From: Otatea glauca
Taxonomy: Eukaryota; Streptophyta; Magnoliopsida; Poales; Poaceae
Assembly (NCBI GenBank): GCA_036346275.1
Contig: CM070723.1
Coordinates: forward strand, 32,680,176 to 32,744,175
Length of the DNA: 64,000 bases
Direction: 5' to 3'
Shown: positions 11,900 through 22,662 of the stretch, in pieces
How positions within the stretch are numbered: the first letter of the stretch is position 1
How the letters are laid out: each line of letters opens with the position of its first letter
The notes under the pieces: generated by a model
Told to the model about the DNA's origin: nothing
Databases searched by the model: none
What the model saw: the letters and a program-made list of their open reading frames with translations, nothing else
Position numbers and translations under genes: made by a program

Positions 11900-12415
11900 G
11901 ATGTGTCCTGAGTCGGACCAGAGCCATATCCTACATCAGTCGGGTATGGGCATCACTCGGCCATGAGCCAAGAAATCCTTGATATGTCCCAAGATGGACC
12001 AGAGCTATATCCTACGTCAGTCGGATATAGGTATCACTCGGTCAAGAGCCACGCAAATATGATACGCTCCAAGTCGAACCTAAGCAGTATCCTACACCAG
12101 TCGGATGTGGGTATCATTCGGCCAAGAGCCACGTAAGCGTGATACGTTCCAAGCTGAGCCTAGGCTATGTCCTACAGCAGTCGGACGTGGGTATCACTCG
12201 GCCATGAGCCAAGGGAATCCTGGTACGCTCCAAGTCGAGCCTAAGCTATGTCCTACAGATATGGGTATTATTCGGCCAAGAGTCGTGCGAATCCTAATAT
12301 GTCCCAAGTCGGGCCTAAGATGTATCCTACGACGGATGGATGCAAATATCACCCGACCAAGGAACCATGCAAGCTTCGATATGCCCCAAGCTGGGTTCAA
12401 GCTACGTCTCAATGA
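11900..12415. repeat. Tat1 tandem array, ~80-bp unit, about six copies
   Basis: A unit containing TCCTAC..CAGTCGGATATGGGTATCACTCGGCCA.GAGCCA recurs with the TCCTAC box near 11927, 12008, 12088, 12168, 12249 and 12323 (spacings of 81, 80, 80, 81 and 74 bp). The copies have diverged. The array lies between the two antisense ORFs. It is not interspersed with unique spacers, so it is a minisatellite and not a CRISPR array. Confidence 0.85.
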
Positions 12416-12510
12416 CAATCATGGAAAAACCCTTGTAGAAGGTACTTCTTTATTATATATAAAAATTCAACAGTCATTATGCCTAGGAATCTATTACATT
12501 TGCAGGAGCC

Positions 12511-12720
12511 CTAGACTTCTTCACGGCGTGCCCGGCCGAGCGCCTCCACCAGTGCCTCCCTAGCCCTGTAGAGGGCAGGGAAGATCTCCAGGAAGGTATC
12601 GATGGCAACGCGGTCGCGGGCGACCGCCTTCTCCTCGGTCAATTCCGCCATGGCACGGTCGAAATCCTCCCACAGCTCAGCGAGCTCAGGGTCGTCTCGA
12701 TCGTCTTTGAAGTTCCTCAT
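12511..12720 (-). CDS. Tat1 antisense ORF 2 (small acidic helical protein)
   Basis: This is a 69-residue minus-strand frame starting MRNFKDDRDDPELAELWEDF and ending ALGRARREEV. It is rich in Asp, Glu, Arg and Ala and predicted by eye to be helical. I recall similar short proteins being annotated next to Tat elements in grasses, but there is no named domain and no known function. The in-frame upstream extension to 12918 is Leu-rich and less plausible, so I chose the ATG at 12720. It has no internal stop, which is unusual among the genes in this window. Confidence 0.5.
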   Translation of the reverse strand: MRNFKDDRDDPELAELWEDFDRAMAELTEEKAVARDRVAIDTFLEIFPALYRAREALVEALGRARREEV

Positions 12721-13140
12721 GAAGAAGAAAGAAGCTTGAAGCAATAAGATGAGGACTAAGCGTGAAGGAATACATCCTCGAAGCATTGGTCCGCCTTTTA
12801 TAGCCGACGCGGCAAGGTTGAAGTAAATGTGAAGGTGCAGTAACACTAAAAACCAAGCATACTTGGAGTTAACATCATTCCGGAATCCAAAGAGGTTTTT
12901 GGGAAAAAGAGTTGGCATGGGAAATCAAAAACGACTTCGAAGACTGTCCGGCATTGACCCTAGAAGATTATGATCAATTGAAAAAACTGGGGGTTATATT
13001 CGAGTCCTTCATAATCCCCTTGCTGCAAGAAGAAACATTCAGATCAAAGAAAGAGACCTGTCAGAGGTTTATGCTGGAAGTTAGAGATGTTGATTCAGAA
13101 TCAAGGCCCGGATAAAAATGTAGCAATCGGATCATGAATC
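12721..13140. other. Tat1 spacer before the 3' LTR
   Basis: About 420 bp between the small antisense ORF and the polypurine tract. A 67-codon plus-strand frame (12912-13115) is present but resembles nothing I know. It may hold the antisense ORF 2 promoter. Confidence 0.35.
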
Positions 13141-13153
13141 ACTAGGGGGCTAC
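13141..13153 (+). promoter_or_regulatory. Tat1 polypurine tract
   Basis: ACTAGGGGGCTAC lies directly before the TGTGGAAT start of the 3' LTR. AGGGGGCTAC is a common PPT form in grass gypsy elements, and the equivalent in Tat2 (27399-27412, minus) is closely similar. Confidence 0.75.
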
Positions 13154-13703
13154 TGTGGAATATATGGAACCAAGTACCTTCATGACAGGCTCAGCGTCAC
13201 TTAAGGAGACGACAAGCCCAAGTAGAAGGCCCAAAGGATGAACCTCGTACCAAGCCTTGCTGTCGTATGGAAGGGGGCACATCCTATAGACAGTTGAATA
13301 CGTATTTAGATATAAAAGATACAGTTGTAATCCGAGTCATTAATAAGGTAGATAAAGATGTAAACTCTATCCTGTAACTAACTAGAATCTAGTAACCGAT
13401 CAGAATCTCCTAACCGATCGGGACTCTGTAAGCCGCCCCACCCCCGTTATATAAGGGAGAGGGCGGGCAACAACATAGGCATCGAGCAATCGCCTCAACA
13501 CACATACATTGCCTTTCGCTCAGAGCACATTGCGCTTTAAGCGATCTTAGATCCAAGAGATCCATATAATCCCAGCACACAGGATTAGGGTATTATCTCC
13601 TCCGTGAGAGCCTGAACCTGTCTAAACCCTTGTCTTGTGTGACCTTCGAGTTTGAGATCTAGCGCCTACCCCATAAATATATTGCCGACTACAAAAGTCG
13701 ACA
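13154..13703 (+). repeat. Tat1 3' LTR (~550 bp)
   Basis: It begins TGTGGAATATATGG after the polypurine tract and is taken to end at GTCGACA (13703), where the sequence changes to a chromovirus tail. A TATATAA box lies at 13448-13454, followed by the GGGAGAGGGCGG leader. The right end is inferred because the partner LTR is not in the window. Confidence 0.7.
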
Positions 13704-14609
13704 GCTGGGAATTCGGGGTCGAATTCCTGTAAGTGGGGGAGAATGTAATATTATAGACCAAATTTTGTGGCCAGATAGCAGGTGGACTCGCGGTGATCTG
13801 GCAAGTGAAAACTGCAGTCGTGTGGGGGAAACGCCTGGGTTCCTTTTTCCCCATCTACCCTTCTCTTTTCCCCTCCCCTCCTTTTCTTTTCCACTTGGTT
13901 CACTTTTCCCAGGCTCCTCTCCTCCCTGGTGGCTGCGTCTCGTCTCCTCCCTGGCTGCTCCTCCTCTCCAAAAACTGAAGCTCCCTACTGCTGCTTCAAG
14001 CCCGACCGAGCTCCTCCTCGCAGCACCCCCTCTTCCTTCTTCCTCCCTCTTGATGGTGGTGTATCCTCTGGAGTGGCATCATCCTCACGCCACCCCCCTC
14101 CCCTCGGTTGAGGTACCTCCAGAGCGGCATTTTGGGGAGAAGGGCTAGCACCACTTCACTCACATTGATCATCATGTAGTTAGATTAGTTGCTATACCAC
14201 TTTTAGAAATACTGCTATATTAAAGAACTTGTTCTTTTGGATGGTTAGCTTGTAAGTGGCTTCATGGCATGATGGCTTAAATTCTTGTATCTTTGGTTAT
14301 GGGGTGGCTATACTCTTAATTCTTCTTTTCCTTCATGGTGGTTTTTTTGGGTAGGCTTACTCATCCATGATATATATGTTGCTTAGTTAGATATCCTGTT
14401 GGGCAATGCGTATGTTTTATATATTAAAATTTGTCTTTTGTCTACTGAGTGGATGTCCGAGTTTTAGGGGAGGTGCTGCCGAAATTTTTTAGTTGATTCG
14501 GCAACCTGCTAGTATTTTAGTTGCTTTGCATTGTTTTTCTTTTCATGTCGGATGTTGGGTGCTGTTGAGGGTGTGACATCCAGGGCATGTGGGGTGCCGG
14601 GGTGTTACA
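13704..14609 (+). mobile_element. Chromovirus 1: 3' end and LTR (Tekay/Del-like)
   Basis: A 40-bp tail ending AAGTGGGGGAGAA (polypurine tract) is followed by an LTR at 13744-14609 (866 bp). The LTR begins TGTAATATT and ends GGGGTGTTACA, the terminal pattern usual for Tekay/RIRE3-type chromoviruses. The rest of the element is missing to the left, where Tat1 abuts it. Frames within the LTR, such as 13765-14148, are Pro/Ser-rich and not credible genes. Confidence 0.7.
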
Positions 14610-16366
14610 ATATAATAGCATATGTACACCAAAAAAACTTATTGATGATTGACAGAACTATTCATTGAGTGTGCAAAAATATATTTCAACAAATGGTTGA
14701 AATCAACCACTTTGGAGCATCAAAACTATCTACATTCATGCAAATAGTATTAAAACGGGTACAGTTAAGCAGAAAAGGAAGCAAGAAGTTAAATAGAAAA
14801 GGAAGCAAGAATATCTAATTTGTTTAAGGAATTGGAGACATGGTTTATATTAAGATACATTCATCACCACAGCACAAAATACACATGTTCATCAGTAATA
14901 ACCAACAGTGACTAACGAAAAACAATCCAGTTTGAAGAAATTACTGGCAATTCACATCATTTAAATGTCCAACCTAGGGTTCACTACATTGGCATGTATC
15001 ATGTGGCCATGTAGAGCTTGTGCCTAGGAAGTGCTGGCTGAAAATTGAAGAAATTCTATCTATTATTTACGCATATTTCTGCATTGCAGTATCATGCTAG
15101 ATGGCTAGGAGCATATGATACATCCATTGTTATCTGTATTTCAACTACACTTGAAACTCAACTCGAACTAAACATCTCATGCTTGCACTATTCCTACAAG
15201 TGGCTTACACAATAATGGTAGCATAGCATAAAACTTAACATGTGTAGCAGTGTCAAGGCATCCCCCTAAGGGACATTTTCAACTTTTTTACTTCATCAAC
15301 CTTTGATTTATAATATGGTACTTACACAACATTACTAATAAGAACATAAATGTTTAGAACTATTTTATTTGTTACAAAAACTCTTAAGGTGGCATTATAG
15401 ATATGTGTATATTGTTTAGTGGTTTAATGGCACGTTGACGTAATACTCTACACATAATAGAAAGGCACTTATCCAAAATTCCTAGTTGAAGGATTTTATA
15501 GAAATTTACTCATGTACGTTGTTTTAATCAGTTCTATGACATCTAACAGACATCTGCACACAAGTAACCTCTTGTCAGAGCCCATGGCCTTTTTCCTCCT
15601 TTGCTGAATAAATATGAGCTCTATTTCTAACCATATCAGTCAATATTAGTCATCAGGCATAATGTATGAACATTTGAGCTGTTAAGGGCTGCATCAAACA
15701 TAAAATTCTATCAAGAATTTTGACCTTGTAAGGCGGCTGAAAACAAACATTTAATCAAACATTAAGCAGGGAGCCGCTTGCATCATTCCACACAATTGAA
15801 GGAAGTGTGTTGCATCCTTCTGGAAAACAATAGGAAGGAGCTATCAAATAGTAAAATGTAGATGTAATTTTACCTAACCAATAGATTAAATAATGTTAAG
15901 ACGGAAGTAGCAGTTAAGCAGTAGCTCATATCACACAAAGATGGAATTGAAGTAATCAACTAGGGTTAAGTGTGACCTCACTTAGTGACGCAAATCAAAA
16001 AATCTAAACAAAAAAGACTCATGGTCTTGGATAGCTCGAAGATGGATGCCATCTAGATAGGCACCTCCAGATGGAGATTCGTCGAATGCATCTTCATACT
16101 ATTCTTCGCTCTTAAGATTAGATCAGGAGCAAGTGGAGGATTCATGCAATTTTGGATAAGCAAGTGGAGGATGCCAATGGATCCGAGCTTGGCGTTCTAG
16201 TCGGCCCAAGTGACAAGATAGCCGTTGAGCGGAGGATGGTGTGAATCAAGTGGAGCTCAGCCCCTGTGCCGGGGAGGTGGTAGAGGAGGAGAACAGAGGC
16301 CTTGCAGCAAACACCAAAGAGCAGGAGATCCGTGAGGATGACCAAGTAGATCTGGCGCGTCGACAT
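14610..16366. other. Unassigned AT-rich DNA between elements
   Basis: About 1.75 kb with no retrotransposon domain, RNA gene or repeat that I can recognise. A 74-codon minus-strand frame at 16142-16366 starts MSTRQIYLVILTDLLLFG, has a hydrophobic N-terminus and runs exactly up to the S2 LTR edge. It could be a remnant of a host gene or chance. This stretch is the best candidate for ancestral host intergenic DNA. Confidence 0.4.
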
Positions 16367-17853
16367 TGTAGGATCAAGGATAACCGACTAGAGGGGAGTG
16401 AATAGGATGTTTTTAAAAATCTTCGGCTCTAATTGCAATAAATAAATTGTCTAAGCAAGAATCACAATTTTGACAATTAAAGCCTAAACTCTCTAAGTTT
16501 CACTAAGTGCACCGACAACCTAAGTCTAGGCAAGAAAACAATCCTAAGCTCAAGAAAAATACACTAAAATTGTTAGGAATGTAAATTGCACCCAAGAATT
16601 AGAGAATCAAACCACAAGAGAGAACATGACACGTTGTTTATCCCGTGGTCTCGGAGACTTGCCGGTCTCCCTTAATCCACGTTGAGGAAGCATGATCAAC
16701 TTCAAGCCGGCTCCAAATCACACGAGCCTCCCTAGATCACTTGGTAGTTCTTTCCCGCTGAGAGTAGGTGAACTCTAGCCTTCACAAGCTTGTCAGAGCT
16801 TCTCACAACCTCCATTGAGAAGCTCACCGCACATGATCACATCCAAGCTATCTAGAAGGCTACAACCTCCAAGAGTAACAAGTCTTCACGCTTACTTGCG
16901 GTAGAATCAATTGTCTAAAGGCTCAACACTAAATGCAACACTTGAATTGCACCTAACTCTCTCAAAATGAGAATTTAATGCCCACTAGAGAGTGGGAGAC
17001 TAACTACAGCTCGAATATGATCATTGAGGTCCAAGAGTTTGCTCTAGAATGCAGGTGGGGGTATTTGTAACCCCCACCAACCAATTCAATTGTTGGAGCA
17101 AGAATTCACAAAAAAATGCTAGAATCCCGGTGCTACTGCCCATATGGCTGGTAGCATTGGCCCCCTAGCTCCAACAGTCACTACAGTGCCTTTAATGGCC
17201 TGTTAGTGACCATTATCAGTCAGGTCGATGCTACCGCCCTAGGGCTAGTAGCACTAGGCCTCGATTTCCTCAAAGTGGCTGAAATACACCCTTGCTAGAA
17301 TTTGCACACCGGGGTCGGCCGCTACAGCTCGATCGGTAGCACCGGCCACCCTGGCCCCAAAAATGCCCCTTTCTGTCTTTTACAGACCGCACTATCGGTG
17401 CTACCGCCTAGCTAGTAGCATTGGGCCAAGGCCGGTAACACCGCCCTAGCTGACTTCAGGGGCGGGGCTGCATTGGATTTTGTATTTTGCTCAAATATAT
17501 TTCAGTGGAAATGCAAGGTGAATTCAAATATGCATCGATTGAGCCTTGTAAACAATTTTTTGATTTTGAACAAATAGCCAAGACCCCTGTTAATAGTACG
17601 GCACCTATTCTAGCAATCCAATCTTTTCACCAAAACTCCGAGATCGACAAAAGCTATAACAAGGTCCTTAGTTTGATACCTTGACTATTTTTCTCTACCT
17701 GTTGATCATCTTTTTGCTCCATTTTCATGCTTCCAGGATCGCCGAACTTTGGACAAACCTATTTTCAATATTCTCAAAGAAAACATTAGTCCTTTAATCG
17801 TGATTATTATTAATTACCAAAACCAAACCGAATTGGGGGCCTAGATGCTTTCA
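16367..17853 (-). repeat. S2 3' LTR (~1487 bp)
   Basis: The boundaries are TGTAGGATC on the left and ...GATGCTTTCA on the right, the latter followed at once by a pyrimidine run that is the minus-strand polypurine tract. The five bases to the left, GACAT (16362-16366), are the presumed target duplication, but the partner is not found. The stretch 17130-17460 holds several GGTGCTACCG/GGTAGCACCGG motifs in both orientations. Confidence 0.72.
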
Positions 17854-17866
17854 ATCTCCCCCTTTT
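17854..17866 (-). promoter_or_regulatory. S2 polypurine tract and extra tracts
   Basis: The plus strand ATCTCCCCCTTTTT directly next to the LTR end is the minus-strand PPT. Extra CTCCCCCT tracts occur at 18040-18047 and 18414-18421, the latter inside the end of the upstream ORF, again as in Sireviruses. Confidence 0.65.
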
Positions 17867-18349
17867 TGGTAATTGATGACAATCTTAACATGAATAATGA
17901 ATTGAATTTGGATTTTGATCATGCAACAAGAAGTTTATGTTGTATACTCAAAATTTTTCTTTAACAGTATTTTGCTTCTTAAGATGAAGTGGTGAATTTG
18001 AAGCAAAACATTATTAAAACCACAATATTTAATTGAAAACTCCCCCTAAATGTGTGCATATGAGTAAAGAGACGATATTTGCACACATTGAGATTTTTGG
18101 AAATTTTGACGAAGTTTCCCTTTAAATATTGAGTCCAAGGATAACAATATATAAGCAATGGATACATCAAGCATGAAAATGAATATGCGACAATAAACCA
18201 TTGATAAGAGATTAAAAATGACCATAAAGCATTTAAACATGAACATCCAAGCCACATGAAGTAACATCTAAACATCCAAATGAACATAGACATCCAAAAG
18301 CAATAACGAGGTTCATTAGCTTACAATAGATACATAAGTAATAATTAAG

Positions 18350-21300
18350 CTAATCCTCTAGAACAACTTCAGCTTCATGCTCCAAGCTCCATGATGTTCC
18401 ATGCTTCACTTCTTCTCCCCCTTTGGCATCAAGTACCAAAAATGAGGCAACTCCAGGATGTGCTCAAGAAGATGGAGGAGGAGGTGAAGGAGGAGTACGA
18501 TGATGCCCATAGTGGTGAAATGCAAGAGGTGCCTGCTCAGAGCGGTACTCCTAGAACGAGGTGCGAAGGTCCTGAATGGTGGAATCAATAGAGTCCATGC
18601 ACCCTCGAACCTCCTCAACAACCTGTCGAGTCTGGAACTATACTCATCGACTCGAGCTAAGTTACTCATCATGTCGGTCCTGAGTCTTGCGATGCTGCTC
18701 ATCATGGCACTATGTAGGCTCTCAAGGCTCACATGAGATGGATCAGAATAAATCTGCTGAGCTGGATGAGTATGCTACCCTTCCTCCCCGGGCTCCTGCC
18801 ACTGTGGCTACTGAGAAGACTGACCTCTCTATCCAATAGCTTGAGGTGCTGCCTCTCATAGCTTATAGGGCTTGTGGGAGCTGCCACAACCACCTTGGTA
18901 CCCCGTCACCCTTTTGATAATCATCATAATATAGGGTGCGAAGTAGATCCTCTTGCCACGATCACAAGTAGAGGAAGCCATCTCTCTTAGAATAAAATCA
19001 ACCACATCAAACTTTTGCTTTTTCATAATCTTGCTCATTAGGTTCCAAGCATAGCCTCTTATCTCATCAAAATTACCACTCTTTGGATGAATGGTAACCC
19101 TGACTATCCTGTTAATGAGGCTAGATGTGGGGAGGAGATTAGCCATTTTACCTGGCCTTCTGGTGTGTGTAGTGGTGTCATAGAAGTCGAATAGCCTCTG
19201 AAGTGGTAGGACTTTGTCGCTATGGACTCTAGGATGCCCACTGTGGAAAATACCCCATGTTTGCTCTATTTCTTCCTTAAATGCAGTGTACACAGCAGTG
19301 TCAGTCATCCATGTGATCTCATCAAAAGAATCAGATACATGGAGGGTGGCATAAAACTGACGGATCATGTCATCCTTATAATCACACCTCATATTGACAA
19401 AGTCTGCTATTCAGCTCCCTGAAAGCTCAGGCACACCAACAAACAGAGGAATCTTTTGGATGTGCTGCCAACTCACCCACTTGTGATCAGCAAACTCCTT
19501 CTGCAGATATATCTCATGGTAGACCTTTTGCTGAAACATAGTTCTGAATTTGTCCTAAGTGGCACTACGAGGCAACATATACTGATTAGCCTGCCTCAAG
19601 GAGTAATACTTCTCTCCCTTAATTTTTCTTAAATCCATGGTGGGATTGAAATCATCAAAGTTTTCTTCTTCTTCTTCTTCATTACTGGCATTATCCACAT
19701 CCATATTAGTATTTTCCTCTTCCTCCTCCTCACTTGATTCCGAAGCAACTCGTTTTCCTTTTCTTGCCCAAGAGCTACCACTGAGCTCTACTTGAATTTG
19801 AAGAGGAACGCGGAATGCTACGCTAGCACAAAAAAAATCTACCGCGTAACCAGAAAGCTACTCGCAAGAAGGGGATCATAGATAAGATTACCACTAGACG
19901 CGCAGTTGCGAAATCCTTCGCGCTTCGATGTAGTGGATCGTCCTCGCCGCAGTCGTTGCGTCGATGTAGTGGATCGTCCTCGCCTTGCCGTGGATCGTCC
20001 TCTTACGCCGCAGTCGCAGCAGCGTCACCGCAGTAGTCCACACGTCCAGAGATGGAGCGCCGTGCGTCGTGTGCAAGCACCAGTCGCTCGGCGAGGGCGA
20101 GAGGAGTAGGCTAGGTTTCGAGTGAATCACTCCTAAACCGTGGGAAAGCACACCGCATACTCAAGAGGAACGCGGTATGCTACGCTAGCATAAAAAAATC
20201 TACCGCGAACCGTAAAGCTACCGCAAGAAGGGGATCATAGATAAGATTACCACTAGACACGCATTGCGGAATCCTTCGCGCGTCGATGTAGTGGATCGCC
20301 CTCGCCGCGATCGTTGCGTCGATGTAGTGGATCGTCCTCGCCTTGCCGTGGATCGTCCTCCCACGCCGCAGCCGCAGCAGCGTCACCGCAGAGTCCACAC
20401 GTCCGAGATGGAACGCCGTGCGCGTGTGCAAGCACCGTCGCTCGGCAGGGCAGCGAGAGGAGTAGGCTAGGGTTTCGAGTGAATCACTCCTAAACCGTGG
20501 GAAAGCACACCTGCGCCTCCTCCTCCCCTCCTTATATAGCCACAAGATGAAACCTAAACTAGGGCCCATCGTGCTAAGCCCACGAGGTCCATTAATTATG
20601 GATCCAATCCAAATTAATGCGTCCCACCATTAAGTGTGTGACCTGCGCAGTTCACGTGCGTTTGGACATGGATTTGGAAAACTCCTTTTCAATCCAATAG
20701 TTGGTAGCGCTTCTTGCAAAGTATGCCAACTCCCAAACATACTACGATCAAATCGGATGTAACCTATCAAAAGTACTCATGCAATAATCCCTTTGCCAAG
20801 TATATGAAGATTGATCTCAAGGAGAAGCATGTCATCCTTTGATGATTCAATCCATCTCTCGTATCCGTGATATATTAATAAGTTGTGATTGACTCCTCAA
20901 TCACGGCATGGCCATGCACTTCCTTAATCATATCACACGAGTGGCCTTGTCATATATCTCCGTTTCATTGGAGTGGCAAATTCCATCTTGATCGCTCACT
21001 TCTCCTCTGCACGTTTCATAGTAAACATGAAAGCTACCTTTATAACTATCCGGTTAGGAAGTAGTGTTTGATAGCCCCAAGGAAAACTATTACACATGTA
21101 GGGAATATGACAATCTCAAGTCTAAGGATCATACATCTACTAGGTATGAGATATCGATGACACATAAGAATGAAACATTCTCGCAGTTGTCCCATCATGG
21201 GTCTATGTAACCCATGTTCTTCAACATGCGTCCACAATTATAAATGATATCTCCATATCCCATGATCTATGAAGCATGATCATCGATCACTACATGTGCT

Positions 21301-22662
21301 GATCTATTCATCGTTGTCCTATACGATGAAATCCGATCAGAGATATTTATCGAATTACATCATTAAGTAAAGAGCTTCATAAGCAAGTCACATACTTGTT
21401 GATCAATACAATGATATACATTCATTGGACCAATAATCTTAATATTATTCATAAACATAGTCATGTTACAATCATCTAAATGATTGCCTCAAGGGCATAA
21501 CACTAACAGCCCTCCCTCCTCCCCTCCTTATATAGCCACGAGATGAAACCCTAAACTAGGGCCCATCAGCGTGCTAAGCCCACGAGGTTCATTAATTACG
21601 GATCCAATCCAAATTAATGCGTCCCAGCCTATTAAGTGTGTGACCCTGCAGGTTCACGTACGTTTGGACGTGGATTCGGAAAACTCCTTTTCAATCCAAT
21701 AGTTGGTAGTGGCTTCTTGCAAAGTATGCCAACTCCCAAACATACTATGATCAAATCGGACAGAACCTATCAAAAGTACTCATGTAATAATCCCTTTGCC
21801 AAGTATATGAAGATTGATCTCAAGGCGAGAAGCATGTCATCCTTTGATGATTCAATCCATCTCTCGTATCCGTGATATATTAATAAGTTGTGATTGACTC
21901 CTCAATCACGGCATGGCCATGCACTTCCTTAATCATATCACACGAGTGGCCTTGTCATATATCTCCATTTCATTGGAGTGGCAAATTCCATCTTGATCGC
22001 TCACTTCCTCTGCACGTTTCATTGTAAACATGAAAGCTACCTTTATAACTATCCGGTTAGGAAGTAGTGTTTGATAGCCCCAAGGAAAACTATTACACAT
22101 GTAGGAATATGACAATCTCAGGTCTAAGGACCATACATCTACTAGGTATGAGATACATCGATTACACATAAGAATGAAACATTCTCGCAGTGTCCCATTA
22201 TGGTCTATCTAACCCATGTTCTTCAACATGCGTCCACAATGTATAGATGATATCTCCATATCCCATGATCTATGAAGCATGATCATCGATCACTACATGT
22301 GCTGATCTATTCATCGTTGTCCTATACGATGATATCCGATCAGAGATATTTATCGAATTACATCATTAAGTAAAGAGCTTCATAAGCAAGTCACATACTT
22401 GTTGATCAATACAATGATATACATTCATTGGACCAATAATCTTAATATTATTCATAAACATAGTCATGTTACAATCATCTAAATGATTGCCTCAAGGGCA
22501 TAACACTAACAGAATTTTCCTTCTTATTTCTTTGTCTCTTGCTGCCATAGTTTGAGAGTCTTCGTTGTCACTGCCATGAGGAACCTGAACTCCTCTATTC
22601 CTTGTCGTTTTGCGAAGAACACCACCGCCTCAAGGAGTAGGCACATTTTTCGCTCTTGGCAT
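18350..22662 (-). pseudogene. S2 extra ORF after pol ('putative plant transposon protein', env-position ORF)
   Basis: The frame starts at 22662 (MPRAKNVPTP), is split by an LTR insertion at 19799-22511, resumes with an acidic Ser/Glu-rich stretch and contains the core IRQFYATLHVSDSFDEITWMT (about 19370-19300). That core resembles the plant transposon protein family (PF20167-like) found in retroelements. A helical region (HSAMMSSIARLRTDMMSNLA, about 18710-18650) and a C-terminus ending EVVLED at 18350 follow. Several stops and frameshifts break it, for example near 22630, 19560, 19415 and 18855. It sits where Sireviruses carry an env-like ORF, but I see no clear signal peptide or fusion peptide and do not claim an envelope role. 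Confidence 0.6.
19799..22511 (-). repeat. LTR complex: same-family LTR inside a solo LTR
   Basis: The insertion is flanked by GAATT at 19794-19798 and 22512-22516. It begins TGAAGAGGAACG and ends ATAACACTAACA. The left part (19799-20163) is repeated at 20164-20510, and the right part (21509-22511) repeats 20514-21508. The simplest reading is one LTR of about 1.35 kb split near its middle by a second, complete copy of the same LTR (about 20164-21508). On the minus strand the LTR starts TGTTAGTGTTATGCCC and has TATATAAG boxes at 20531-20539 and 21527-21535 (plus CTTATATAG). No internal region remains. Confidence 0.72.

Larger units (their letters stand above)
5950..13703 (+). mobile_element. 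Tat-lineage Ty3/gypsy element Tat1 (3' part)
   Basis: The element runs rightward: end of reverse transcriptase, RNase H regions, integrase, two antisense ORFs, an ~80-bp tandem array between them, a polypurine tract (13141-13153) and a 3' LTR (13154-13703). The 5' half lies left of S1 and outside the window. Antisense ORFs between pol and the 3' LTR are a recognised trait of grass Tat elements (RIRE2, Retand and Grande relatives). It abuts the end of a chromovirus at 13704, which suggests it inserted into that element. Confidence 0.82.

Noticed and set aside
11900..12415. Possible CRISPR-like array
   Set aside because: The units are contiguous ~80-bp tandem copies without unique spacers and lie in a plant retrotransposon.
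13765..14148. 127-codon plus-strand frame in the chromovirus LTR
   Set aside because: It is Pro/Ser/Leu-rich low-complexity sequence within an LTR, with overlapping frames in all three phases.
19894..20569. Arg/Asp-rich frames on both strands in the LTR complex
   Set aside because: They are GC-rich LTR sequence present in two copies with shifted frames, so not a gene.
18350..22662. True envelope gene in S2
   Set aside because: The ORF is in the env position, but I found no signal peptide, fusion peptide or transmembrane segment, so only 'plant transposon protein' is claimed.
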